NCBI GenBank assembly: GCA_025997455.1
Contig: BNUP01000039.1
Location: 1 to 17,684 of the forward strand
DNA: 17,684 bases
Direction of reading: 5' to 3'
DNA from: Fibrobacterales bacterium
GTDB taxonomy: Bacteria; Fibrobacterota; Fibrobacteria; Fibrobacterales; Fibrobacteraceae
Below, in pieces: positions 6,577 through 13,289 of the stretch. Position 1 is the first letter of the stretch. Each line of letters begins with the position of its first letter. The notes under the pieces are model-generated. The model was not told where the DNA came from, ran no database searches, and was given only the letters and a program-made list of their open reading frames with translations. A program made the position numbers and the translations under genes.

Positions 6577-6699
6577 TGTCTCATACTCTCCACTTTCAAC
6601 TTTCAACTTTACACTTTTCACTTTCAACTCTTGCACCGCAGAGGAAACTCCACACCCCACATCCTATACCCCTGCACTGCAAAGTTTCTACATTACAAC
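6577..6699 (+). repeat. Degenerate repeat block with promoter-like end
   Basis: It contains several CTTTCAACTTT and CACTTTTCACTTTCAAC units, TTGCACCGCAGAGG, ACTCCACACCCCAC, CTATACCCCTGCACTGC and ends TTTCTACATTACAAC (6685-6699). The module order matches the block at 1-114. Here the box is 29 bases, not about 13, from the next start, which has its own ribosome site. Confidence 0.55.
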
Positions 6700-6717
6700 T
6701 TAAATTTTGGAGAGAAA

Positions 6718-7146
6718 ATGATTTTAACTTTTATTTGCGATTCGCATTTTCAGAAAAAAGTGTCGCTCGCTTTTACGCACGGCGATGTGCATAGCCATAA
6801 AATTATCGCGATTACGGCAGACGAGTTTTTGCAATCGGGTAAGTTGCCGGAGGGGACTCAGGGAATTTTGGTTGAGCGCGGGACTTGGCAGAAGAATTTT
6901 GCACTGTTCAGATATTTTAATCTTTTGCCGCTTTTGGAGGGTAGGCCCCTTGGGTTTGTGGTGAATGCGAGCATTGCCGGTGTTCCGGTCGGTGAGGCTG
7001 ATTTTAAGGGTCGTTTGGCTCTTAAAGGCAGGGATTTTGTGCTTTCGTCCAACATTGGGCTTGACGAACTCGCACTGCAAATCAACAAATTTGCCGAATT
7101 GCCAGTGCCGACTTATTCGCATCCCAAGTCGCGTGCGGTGGCTTAA
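6718..7146 (+). CDS. Conserved-looking protein of unknown function upstream of an M23 peptidase
   Basis: The 142-residue product is not recognised. I chose the ATG at 6718 because GGAGAG lies five bases upstream and the frame before it runs through the low-complexity repeat block. The sequence alternates short hydrophobic strands and helices (MILTFICDSH, HKIIAITADEFL, GILVERGTW, PLGFVVNASIAG), suggesting a soluble alpha/beta domain without a signal peptide. It is followed eight bases later by the membrane-anchored peptidase gene, so the two are probably co-transcribed and may act together. No catalytic motif is evident. Confidence 0.7.
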   Translation: MILTFICDSHFQKKVSLAFTHGDVHSHKIIAITADEFLQSGKLPEGTQGILVERGTWQKNFALFRYFNLLPLLEGRPLGFVVNASIAGVPVGEADFKGRLALKGRDFVLSSNIGLDELALQINKFAELPVPTYSHPKSRAVA

Positions 7147-7154
7147 AGCGATTT

Positions 7155-8480
7155 ATGCGCAGGGCAACACTTGAAACGCTTCTCGACAGGGCGTGTCTTT
7201 TTGGTTTGTGCGGTTTTGAGAAGGGGGAGTTGGCGAATGTTTTGCCGAAGTTGGCAAAAGAAAAAAGGGGAGTGGTGATAGACCCGCGAAATGAAAAACT
7301 CTTTGAGAGGAAGGCGGGGGATTATAATTTTAAGGAAATAAATGAAAATTGGTGTATTATAGAGGGTTCGCGGGGCGTGTGTAAAGAGAGCGGGGGTGCG
7401 AGTAAAGAGGGTGCGTTTGGGGGGGTGTCGAAAGGTGGCGGAGGCACGGGGGCAGCGAATTTTGAGTTTCCGAAAGAAAATGATTCTTGGGTAAAATTTT
7501 ATGCGAATTTGAGTGCACTTGAGAGGAAGTTTCAAAGGGTGTGCGTGTTGATTGACTATGGAATGGTTCAAGATACTCAAGGTGCGGCAAAATCTATCGC
7601 TCAAAGTTGTGTGTTAGTTATTGAAAAAGATGATTTGAAACTCGGTAGTATTGACGACTTGTTGCGCCTTAAAATTGCAAAAGATAACGCTCCCGACACG
7701 CCTTTATTTTTATCTGCGAAATTCGCTTGGATATTTGCAATTATAATATCTGCTTTGCCGTTTTTTGTTGCGAGTGAGCCTGAAATTTTAGTCAGTAATT
7801 TGCGCAATTTGGAAGGTGAGGCAAAAAAATATGCCGATGATGCGGACATAGTTCATATTTTTAGAGGCGATGAAACTTTCTCGCAAATAGCACGGTTTGC
7901 CATCGGTAAATATAATTCGCTTGTGGCGAACGAAAAAATGGTTAATGAATATTTGAAGGAAAACGGGTTTAGTGCAAAGAGCAGCGTTAAGAAAGGCGAT
8001 ACTTTGAAATTGAAATTGCCGACTTTTGTAAATACGAATCATAAATCGCTTGCTCCCGCGTGGAGTTTTTTTACGGGATTGTTGAATGACAGTTTATCTT
8101 ATATTACCGACCTTTACAATGAACGGGAAACCGCCACGCAAAGGCGGCACAATGGAATAGATTTGGGCGCAAAGCGCGGAACTCGCATTCTCTCTCCTTT
8201 TAGCGGAGTTGCCTACACAATGGAAGATGAGCGCGGAGGTCTTATGCTTGCAGTTGTGCACGAAAAAAACATTTTAATATTTATGCACTGCGAGCAGAGA
8301 TTTTATTTGAACGAGCAACCTGTTATGGCGGGCGACCCTATTGCATCGGTTGGAACAAGCGGGCACACAACAGGACCGCACACCCATATAACTGCGGGGT
8401 TAATCGATAAAAACGGCGAGCGCACTTTTGGCAAAATCCGTTACAGGGAAATTGACCCTTTTAAGTGGTATGAGCCTTAA
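7155..8480 (+). CDS. Membrane-anchored M23 (LytM) peptidase with unusual cytoplasmic N-domain
   Basis: The 441-residue protein has an N-terminal part (1-185) with no signal peptide, one transmembrane segment at about 189-207 (FAWIFAIIISALPFFVAS), a LysM-like stretch at about 232-290 (VHIFRGDETFSQIARFAIG to KKGDTLKLKLP), and an M23 metallopeptidase domain at about 330-435. The zinc ligands H332 and D336 (HNGIDLG) and H411 of the HTH motif are present, with H378 and H409 as other active-site histidines, so it probably cuts peptidoglycan cross-links in the periplasm. The N-domain has a Gly/Lys-rich insert (78-99) and a segment VLIDYGMVQD...SCVLVIEKDD (131-160) that resembles the later strands of MinD/ParA-type NTPases, but no Walker A loop is seen. 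It probably forms an operon with the 142-residue gene eight bases upstream. Confidence 0.82.
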   Translation: MRRATLETLLDRACLFGLCGFEKGELANVLPKLAKEKRGVVIDPRNEKLFERKAGDYNFKEINENWCIIEGSRGVCKESGGASKEGAFGGVSKGGGGTGAANFEFPKENDSWVKFYANLSALERKFQRVCVLIDYGMVQDTQGAAKSIAQSCVLVIEKDDLKLGSIDDLLRLKIAKDNAPDTPLFLSAKFAWIFAIIISALPFFVASEPEILVSNLRNLEGEAKKYADDADIVHIFRGDETFSQIARFAIGKYNSLVANEKMVNEYLKENGFSAKSSVKKGDTLKLKLPTFVNTNHKSLAPAWSFFTGLLNDSLSYITDLYNERETATQRRHNGIDLGAKRGTRILSPFSGVAYTMEDERGGLMLAVVHEKNILIFMHCEQRFYLNEQPVMAGDPIASVGTSGHTTGPHTHITAGLIDKNGERTFGKIRYREIDPFKWYEP

Positions 8481-9370
8481 ATCTCAAAATACCAAGTGTT
8501 ATCTTCCGTTTGCTTGTGTTTTTTTAATCCGTCGTTAATGCTCACGCGTGAATTTGGTGCTACCGATTTTGTGACAAAAACATTACTGCCCAAAATTGAG
8601 CCTTTGCCTATAATTGTATTTCCGCCGAAAATTGATGCACCGGAATAAATCGTTACGGAGTCTTCAACTGTGGGGTGGCGTTTTTGCCCCGATAAAGACT
8701 GACCGCCTCGCGTGGATAGTGCTCCGAGCGTGACACCCTGATAAATTTTCACCCGTTCGCCGATAACCGTGGTTTCGCCTATAACTATTCCCGTGCCGTG
8801 GTCTATAAAGAAGTAGTCGCCTATGGTTGCACCGGGGTGAATATCTATTCCGGTAATTGAATGTGCGTGCTCTGTCATTATGCGCGGCAAAAGCGGGATT
8901 TCCAAAGCGTAGAGTTCGTGGGCGAGGCGGTAGATGGAGATTGCGAAAATGCCGGGGTAGGCGGTGATTATCTCTTCTTTGTTCAATGCGGCAGGGTCGC
9001 CTTCATAAGCGGCTTCAACATCGGTGGATAAACTTTTGCGGATGTTCGGCAGTTTTTCTAAAAATTTTTGGACTATCTCTGCCGCCGCTTTGCGGAGTTC
9101 GTTTTCTTTCCATTTTTTTTTGCGGTTCAAAAGGCGCAGGAGTTGGCGGTTCAGCAGGTATTCCGCACTTTCCAAAAGTTCTCCCGTGTGATAAATTATA
9201 GATTCGGGATTGAGGTTTTTTTTGTCGAAATAACCGGGAAAAAGCAAGCACCGCAGGCGGTCTATAAGTTCTGCGACTTCACTTCTGTTGGGTTGGTTGC
9301 ACGGCTCAACCGGAATTGAGTTTTCCAAAGAGCGATAACTTTCCAAGAGCGAGTTTACAATTTTTTCCAC
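8477..9370 (-). CDS. cysE: Serine O-acetyltransferase
   Basis: The enzyme transfers acetyl from acetyl-CoA to serine to give O-acetylserine, the first step of cysteine synthesis. An N-terminal helical domain (about 1-165) is followed by the left-handed beta-helix built from hexapeptide repeats. The active-site region is clear: HAHSITGIDIHPGATIG, then FFIDHGTGIVIGETTVIG, then YQGVTLGAL and the loop KRHPTVEDSVTIYSGASIFG. I prefer the GTG start at 9370 (297 residues), because TTTCTACCTTCCCC lies two bases upstream just as at other starts here. An ATG at 9439 in the same frame would add 23 residues (PYFPHPTRHTPYPTP...) that are merely translated repeat. The stop overlaps the 3' end of the convergent peptidase gene by four bases. 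Confidence 0.9.
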   Translation of the reverse strand: MEKIVNSLLESYRSLENSIPVEPCNQPNRSEVAELIDRLRCLLFPGYFDKKNLNPESIIYHTGELLESAEYLLNRQLLRLLNRKKKWKENELRKAAAEIVQKFLEKLPNIRKSLSTDVEAAYEGDPAALNKEEIITAYPGIFAISIYRLAHELYALEIPLLPRIMTEHAHSITGIDIHPGATIGDYFFIDHGTGIVIGETTVIGERVKIYQGVTLGALSTRGGQSLSGQKRHPTVEDSVTIYSGASIFGGNTIIGKGSILGSNVFVTKSVAPNSRVSINDGLKKHKQTEDNTWYFEI

Positions 9371-9600
9371 AAGGGGAAGGTAGAAAGTTTGTGGTGTGGG
9401 GTATGGGGTGTGGCGTGTGGGGTGTGGAAAATACGGCATTGCAAATTTTTCTGGGGCGCTCTATCCACACCGCGTTCACAACTTTTAGCCAACACTCTAA
9501 CTTACGAGTGCTAAAGCACTCTCTCTCCGAAAGCCAAACTCTTGGCTTTCTGTGTTGCAAGTTTGGGAGAGGGGCGAGTGTAAAGTTGAAAGTGGGGAGA
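9371..9600 (-). repeat. Degenerate promoter-bearing repeat block upstream of cysE
   Basis: Read on the minus strand this has CTTTCAACTTTACACTC, a GAACGCGGTGTGGATAG segment shared with 3674-3690, a run of CACACCCCATACCCC-type units, and the terminal TTTCTACCTTCCCC (9373-9386). Two hairpins interrupt it: GAGTGC/GCACTC (9506-9511 with 9516-9521) and GAAAGCCAA/TTGGCTTTC (9529-9537 with 9542-9550). Confidence 0.55.
9373..9386 (-). promoter_or_regulatory. Candidate minus-7 box TTTCTACCTTCCCC of cysE
   Basis: The TA lies 12 bases before GTG 9370. The 14 bases are identical to the box before the TolC-like gene (101-114). This is the main reason for preferring GTG 9370 as the cysE start. Confidence 0.45.
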
Positions 9601-9614
9601 AGGGAGATGGTGGA

Positions 9615-9643
9615 TGTAGGGGCGAATAATATTCGCCCCTACA
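9615..9643. repeat. 29-bp palindromic repeat TGTAGGGGCGAATA
   Basis: TGTAGGGGCGAATA at 9615-9628 and its exact reverse complement at 9630-9643 flank a single A. A shortened relative (TGTAGAGGCGAATAcTATTCGCCC) occurs at 3776-3799, inside the PIN remnant. It looks like a dispersed REP-type palindrome. Confidence 0.75.
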
Positions 9644-9684
9644 CCCAACCTTTTGTAATACACGCCTTGCGAAAATAGTATCTC

Positions 9685-9827
9685 AATCTCTGACAAACCC
9701 ATTATGAGGGTTTGTCAGAGATTAAAAGCGACATTGGCGAACTATGAAAAGTCTTATTTATGCGAGTTCGCCGTCGGCTGAAAAACTCCTTGTATTTGAG
9801 AATAATGATTGGATGGAGTTTTTTGGC
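9685..9827 (+). repeat. Structured three-hairpin element, copy C (candidate RNA)
   Basis: Hairpin 1 pairs 9685-9700 (AATCTCTGACAAACCC) with 9708-9723, 16 perfect pairs. Hairpin 2 pairs CGAC 9729-9732 with GTCG 9773-9776 and GGCGAACT 9736-9743 with AGTTCGCC 9765-9772, with bulge ATT instead of ATG and TTTATGC in the loop. Hairpin 3 pairs 9777-9789 (GCTGAAAAACTCC) with 9815-9827, 13 pairs including one U-G and one G-U. This is the only copy not directly behind a + strand gene; it sits just upstream of the barrel-protein promoter. Confidence 0.75.
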
Positions 9828-9828
9828 A

Positions 9829-9841
9829 TTTACTATTTTTC
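9829..9841 (+). promoter_or_regulatory. Candidate promoter TTTACTATTTTTC of the barrel protein
   Basis: CTATTTTTC fits the TAnnTTTG-like box; its TA lies 14 bases before GTG 9848. The box starts two bases after the last arm of element C. Confidence 0.4.
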
Positions 9842-9847
9842 ATATCT

Positions 9848-10795
9848 GTGCGTATAGTCTTTTTTGTTTTTGTGTGTGCGTTGTATGCTGCGGCATATTC
9901 CCCTTTGCCCGTTTTGGGTCCTAATGTGGAGGCAGGAGTATATTCCGCCTTTGCTCCGATAGAACCGCGAGGTGCGTTTATTCCGCAGGGAAACGCCGAT
10001 TTTGAATTTTCGTGGCTTGAGCCTTTAGGCGAAGACCGATACGGAACTTGGAAGGTGAACAAAACCCGCTATCTCAGATTTTTGGCAGGAGCAGAAATAT
10101 CTCCGTTTTATGCCACGGTGAGGGCGGGTGTGGGTTTTGCTCCTCTGGCTGCACCTTTTAACATTTTGGAATTGCGTTTCATATATGAAAACGAAAATTT
10201 GCTGTGGTCAGATGTTGAACAGTCGCTAATGCCAAATGAAAGCCCGCACATAACGGAAACTTGGAACGGAAATTATATTTTTGACCAATTTTACAATAAA
10301 TCGAAACTTTCACAGATACAAAGTTTCAGCAGTGAAATCAGTGCAAAATACACGGCAAAAACATTTGAAATGTCTTTCTCCGCACTTTTTGCACTTATAG
10401 ACATAGGCTCAGACTACGACAAAAAAAGTTTCGATTATATGCGGGGAATCCCGCTTCATAGCCGCGATTACATTGTGAAAAGTCACTTGTCTGCAACTTA
10501 TCATCTCGGCGAATCTCTGTCTTTGCAGGCACAAATTTACAACTCATTTTCTGGTAAGCGATTCAAATTTTTTGCCGACAACAAATTCACCAACTACAGC
10601 AAAGAGGCTCTTTCGATGTATAACATTTTTGCAGGATTATTGTGGCGATTCAACGGTGGCAACTCGTATTTATCGCTTGAGCCGGGTTGGTTTGTTCGCG
10701 ACGGAAATAAGGATTCATTCCACGATAGTGCCGCCGACAAATTTATAATCGCTTTGCAATATCGTTATTTTTGGAGTTTCAATTTTGGAAAATAG
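9848..10795 (+). CDS. Probable outer-membrane beta-barrel protein, family unknown
   Basis: From GTG 9848 the product has 315 residues and starts with a signal peptide (MRIVFFVFVCALYAAAYS). An in-frame TTG at 9809 would extend into element C and is less likely, since the promoter-like box 9829-9841 lies between. The mature part alternates aromatic and polar residues in strand-like segments (VNKTRYLRFLAGAEISPFYATVRAGVGFA, split by short turns; KSHLSATYHLGESLSLQAQIYNSFSG) and ends IALQYRYFWSFNFGK, an aromatic-rich end typical of outer-membrane barrels. No enzymatic motif is seen, so the role (porin, adhesin or structural) is open. Its last 11 bases overlap the yggS start, so the two are probably co-transcribed. 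Confidence 0.7.
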   Translation: MRIVFFVFVCALYAAAYSPLPVLGPNVEAGVYSAFAPIEPRGAFIPQGNADFEFSWLEPLGEDRYGTWKVNKTRYLRFLAGAEISPFYATVRAGVGFAPLAAPFNILELRFIYENENLLWSDVEQSLMPNESPHITETWNGNYIFDQFYNKSKLSQIQSFSSEISAKYTAKTFEMSFSALFALIDIGSDYDKKSFDYMRGIPLHSRDYIVKSHLSATYHLGESLSLQAQIYNSFSGKRFKFFADNKFTNYSKEALSMYNIFAGLLWRFNGGNSYLSLEPGWFVRDGNKDSFHDSAADKFIIALQYRYFWSFNFGK

Positions 10796-11507
10796 CGAAA
10801 AACTTATAGTTTCTTTGCGGCAACTTCAAAACAGAATAACCGCCGCCTGCGGGCACGCAAATCGCGAGCCGTCAAGTGTTCGTCTTATTTGGGTGAGCAA
10901 AATGCAACCACTTTCTGCGGTTGAAGAGGCTATTCAATTGGGAGCACGAGAGTTTGGAGAAAATCGAGTGCAGGAGGCTTTGGAAAAATTTTTACCTGCA
11001 CGCGAAGGCATAAAATGCCGAATTATAGGACCGGTGCAAAAAAATAAATTGAAAAAAGCGGCGTCTGTTGCACAATCTATAGACAGCATTGCCGACTTGG
11101 AAAGCGTTGAAAAATTAGAATCGTTTTGTGAAGAGTTTTATTCTGCGCGCGGTGCCGAGACCCTCAAAAAATTAGAAATCCTTTTTCAAGTCAATACCTC
11201 CAAGGAGGAAAGCAAAAGCGGCGTTCCAATGCAAGAGGCGGAGGAATTTTTGCGTGCGTTGCCAACCCCGAATAACCTCGTCTATAGAGGCTTAATGACC
11301 ATTGGCAAAAACACGGGCAACCCAGAAGACTCAAGAGAAGGGTTTTCCTTTCTGCGAAATCTGCGGGACAAAATGTTTAATTCTAACCCGAAATTTGAAC
11401 AATTTACGGAACTTTCTATGGGAATGACCGGCGATTTGGAAGTTGCAATAGCCGAGGGAGCAACTATGCTTAGAATAGGAACCGCTCTTTTCGGGGAGAG
11501 GTTATAG
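10785..11507 (+). CDS. yggS: YggS/PLPBP-type PLP homeostasis protein
   Basis: The 240-residue product belongs to the YggS/PROSC family, which binds pyridoxal 5'-phosphate and buffers vitamin B6 and amino-acid pools without a known catalytic turnover. K39 in IWVSKMQ is the Schiff-base lysine. Further family marks are FGENRVQEALEK, the HFIGxxQxNK equivalent CRIIGPVQKNKLKK (Ile replaces the usual His-Phe), MGMTGDLEVAIAEGA and MLRIGTALFGER at the C-terminus. The start is TTG 10785, with GGAG eight bases upstream (10772-10775 region), overlapping the barrel gene by 11 bases. Element D begins on the last base of its stop codon. Confidence 0.92.
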   Translation: MENSEKLIVSLRQLQNRITAACGHANREPSSVRLIWVSKMQPLSAVEEAIQLGAREFGENRVQEALEKFLPAREGIKCRIIGPVQKNKLKKAASVAQSIDSIADLESVEKLESFCEEFYSARGAETLKKLEILFQVNTSKEESKSGVPMQEAEEFLRALPTPNNLVYRGLMTIGKNTGNPEDSREGFSFLRNLRDKMFNSNPKFEQFTELSMGMTGDLEVAIAEGATMLRIGTALFGERL

Positions 11508-11653
11508 TAGGCTCTGAAGAACTCGTTAAGAGGTCGTCAGAGCCTACTAAGCGACATGGGCAACCAGTATTTTTATGCAAATTTAAGCGGTTCGCCGTCG
11601 TATCCGAAGAATTCCTTGTTTTATAAGGTAAAGTTTTGGGGGAATTCTTCGGA
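11507..11653 (+). repeat. Structured three-hairpin element, copy D (candidate RNA)
   Basis: Hairpin 1 pairs 11507-11524 (GTAGGCTCTGAAGAACTC) with 11530-11547, with two A/G mismatches in 18 positions. Hairpin 2 pairs CGAC 11552-11555 with GTCG 11597-11600 and GGC-AACC 11559-11565 with GGTT-C-GCC 11589-11596, leaving one bulged C; the loop has TTTTATGC. Hairpin 3 pairs 11603-11615 (TCCGAAGAATTCC) with 11641-11653, 13 perfect pairs. The first arm starts on the yggS stop codon. From 11654 to 11741 nothing else is evident. Confidence 0.75.
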
Positions 11654-11741
11654 GATTACTATACCAATAAAACTGCATTTTGCACCTATTTTTTTGCCGA
11701 ATATCGCTAAACGCATTTTTTTTGAACTTTTTGCCGAAAAA

Positions 11742-11755
11742 TTTTCTATTTTTGC
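11742..11755 (+). promoter_or_regulatory. Candidate promoter TTTTCTATTTTTGC of the lipoprotein
   Basis: TATTTTTGC matches the FCB minus-7 consensus TAnnTTTG exactly. The TA is 13 bases before the ATG at 11760 and no ribosome site intervenes, so a leaderless mRNA is likely. Confidence 0.55.
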
Positions 11756-11759
11756 AGAT

Positions 11760-12182
11760 ATGAGTAGATTTATTAAATTTGCCGGTATTTTTTTGATAGC
11801 GATGGTATCGTTTGTAATTTTATCGTGTAATGAAGAAAAAAAAGTAGAAGTGGCAGAATCTCCGGATAATGAGTATATTGAACCTGCGGTGGAAATTTTT
11901 CGCGAGCCTGCAGATACGCAAATAACATATAAAACAGCACGAAATTTTAACAAAGCAAGTGAGGCTTTGGTTGCAATAGGCGAGGAATGGGCAATTAAAA
12001 TGAGCGGCGTTCCAGATGAGGAAAAGTTGAAACTCGCGGCATCTTACGAAAAAGCACAAGACGATTTGGTGCGGAAATTCGGACTTTGCGGTATGGAAGA
12101 GTTCGCGTGGATTCAGAATAAGGCGTTAAAAGACACAAAAAATAAGGATGTTTTTGCACAGGCGGGCGTTTTCGTTCGGTAA
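11760..12182 (+). CDS. Small lipoprotein of unknown function
   Basis: The 140-residue product starts at ATG 11760, right after a strong promoter-like box; the frame open upstream to 11556 only translates element D. Residues 1-22 form a lipoprotein signal peptide ending ILSC, with C23 as the probable lipidated cysteine. The next residues NEEKKVEVAESPDNEY are acidic and likely flexible. The rest is helical and charged (KASEALVAIGEEWAIKM, EEKLKLAASYEKAQDDLVRK) and probably sits in the periplasm. I recognise no family. FabI follows 22 bases downstream and may be co-transcribed. Confidence 0.75.
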   Translation: MSRFIKFAGIFLIAMVSFVILSCNEEKKVEVAESPDNEYIEPAVEIFREPADTQITYKTARNFNKASEALVAIGEEWAIKMSGVPDEEKLKLAASYEKAQDDLVRKFGLCGMEEFAWIQNKALKDTKNKDVFAQAGVFVR

Positions 12183-12204
12183 TTGTTTTATTTAAGGAGT
12201 TTTT

Positions 12205-12996
12205 ATGTTGATGAAGGGCAAAAAGGGTATCATTTTCGGCGTTGCCAACAATCGCTCTATAGCGTGGGGTATCGCTAAAAAATTACTTGATGATGGTGCT
12301 GAAGTCGCTTTTAGTTATAACGGCGAACGGCTGAAGGGCAATTTGGAGAAGTTGCTTGCGGAATATCCGGGTCGCAAATTATATGACTGCGATGTTTCGA
12401 GCGAGGAAAATATTCTTAAAGTTGCCGAGCAATATAAACAAGAAGTCGGTCAATGCGATTTTTTGGTACACGCGGTGGGCTTTGCAGACAAGACCTATTT
12501 GGAAGGTGCGTTTTTACCAACCCCAAAGGAAGTTTTTTTGCAAGCCTTAGATATTTCGGCGTATTCTTTAGTGTCTTTGACCCGTGCCTTCAAGCCCTTG
12601 ATGACGGCGGGAAGTTCGGTGCTTGCACTGACTTACTTGGGTAGTGAAAGGGTTGTTCAGAATTACAATGTTATGGGCGTTGCAAAAGCGGCGTTGGAGG
12701 CGATAGTTCGCTATCTCGCTTATGATTTGGGTCCCGAAGGTATTCGTGTGAATGCCATTAGTGCAGGTCCTGTAAATACACTTGCGGCACGCGGCATAAG
12801 CGACTTCCCCGATTTGTTAAAAATTCACCGCAAAATTGCACCTCTGCGCGAAAATACCACCCCTGAACAAGTGGGCGGTGCGGCATACTTCCTTTTGAGC
12901 GGTTTGTCTGTGGGCGTAACTTCAGAGATTATGTATGTCGATGGCGGGTATAATACGGTTGCCGTTGGGGCAATCTCCGCTTATGATAAGGAATAA
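12205..12996 (+). CDS. fabI: Enoyl-ACP reductase (NADH), FabI
   Basis: The 263-residue short-chain dehydrogenase reduces trans-2-enoyl-ACP to acyl-ACP, the final step of each fatty-acid elongation cycle. The N-terminal nucleotide site is GIIFGVANNRSIAWGIAKKL with the FabI-type spacing. The catalytic Tyr-Lys pair is Y154 and K161 in QNYNVMGVAKAALEA, and Y144 in SVLALTYLG is the second conserved tyrosine. VGFADKTYLEG and the end TSEIMYVDGGYN are also typical. Length is normal. AAGGAG lies about six bases before ATG 12205; a second ATG is two codons in. Its last bases are copied as a 24-base repeat 67 bases after the first copy. Confidence 0.96.
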   Translation: MLMKGKKGIIFGVANNRSIAWGIAKKLLDDGAEVAFSYNGERLKGNLEKLLAEYPGRKLYDCDVSSEENILKVAEQYKQEVGQCDFLVHAVGFADKTYLEGAFLPTPKEVFLQALDISAYSLVSLTRAFKPLMTAGSSVLALTYLGSERVVQNYNVMGVAKAALEAIVRYLAYDLGPEGIRVNAISAGPVNTLAARGISDFPDLLKIHRKIAPLRENTTPEQVGGAAYFLLSGLSVGVTSEIMYVDGGYNTVAVGAISAYDKE

Positions 12997-13097
12997 CCCC
13001 CCTAAGTTAGCGACATATTCTCAATGTCGCTAACTGTCCCCCCAACTATTCCGCCCTCAGGGCTGTTGGGGGAATGATAAGGAATAACCCCCCTAAG
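12983..13097 (+). repeat. 24-bp direct repeat flanking two hairpins after fabI
   Basis: A 24-base segment covering the fabI tail (starts ATGATAAGGAATAACCC, ends CCTAAG) occurs at 12983-13006 and exactly again at 13074-13097. Between them are two hairpins: AGTTAGCGACAT (13005-13016) with its exact complement 13024-13035, and CCCCCAAC (13039-13046) with GTTGGGGG (13065-13072), which encloses a GCCC/GGGC inner stem. The first could end fabI transcription, though no T-run follows. Confidence 0.8.
13005..13035 (+). terminator. Possible fabI transcription end, 12-bp hairpin without T-run
   Basis: Twelve perfect pairs around a seven-base loop start eight bases after the fabI stop codon. The lack of a T-run makes an intrinsic terminator uncertain; the stem may mainly protect the 3' end. 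Confidence 0.35.
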
Positions 13098-13289
13098 AAG
13101 AGGGTTCGGGCGTGCCCCTTTGGGTCGGGCTATTCGCTATAACCTTCGGTTGCCGCTATTATCCCTCACGCAAATTCACCATTGCAAAAAGGCGGGCGAC
13201 CACGCCGGGTCTCGCCTCTACGGAAGGGCGGCATAAATGCCGCCCCTACATCGTCATTATCGGGCTTTACCCGATTGCCTAAGATTGCC
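13098..13289. repeat. Intergenic palindromic repeat cluster between fabI and thiL
   Basis: The stretch holds a GC-rich TTCGGGCGTGCCCC...GGGTCGGGCTATTCGC segment, GGCGGGCGACCACGCCGGGT (13191 onward), the perfect hairpin GGGCGGCAT/ATGCCGCCC (13226-13234 with 13237-13245), and ATCGGG/CCCGAT (13259-13264 with 13270-13275). A close relative of the last lies at 16548-16562. No gene is seen. Confidence 0.55.

Noticed and set aside
6523..6717. Upstream part of the 142-residue gene's frame as coding
   Set aside because: It translates the low-complexity TTTCAACTTT block; ATG 6718 has a good ribosome site.
9371..9439. ATG 9439 as the cysE start
   Set aside because: The extra 23 residues only translate CACCCCATACCCC-type repeat that is non-coding before other genes; GTG 9370 has the promoter box at the usual distance.
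1454..11653. Elements A-D as integron attC sites of gene cassettes
   Set aside because: They lie near gene ends in one sense, but the GTTCGCC core does not fit GTTRRRY, there is no integrase, and genes between them face both ways.
11556..11759. Longer start for the lipoprotein at 11556
   Set aside because: That ATG is the bulged ATG of element D, and the extension would bury the lipoprotein signal peptide.
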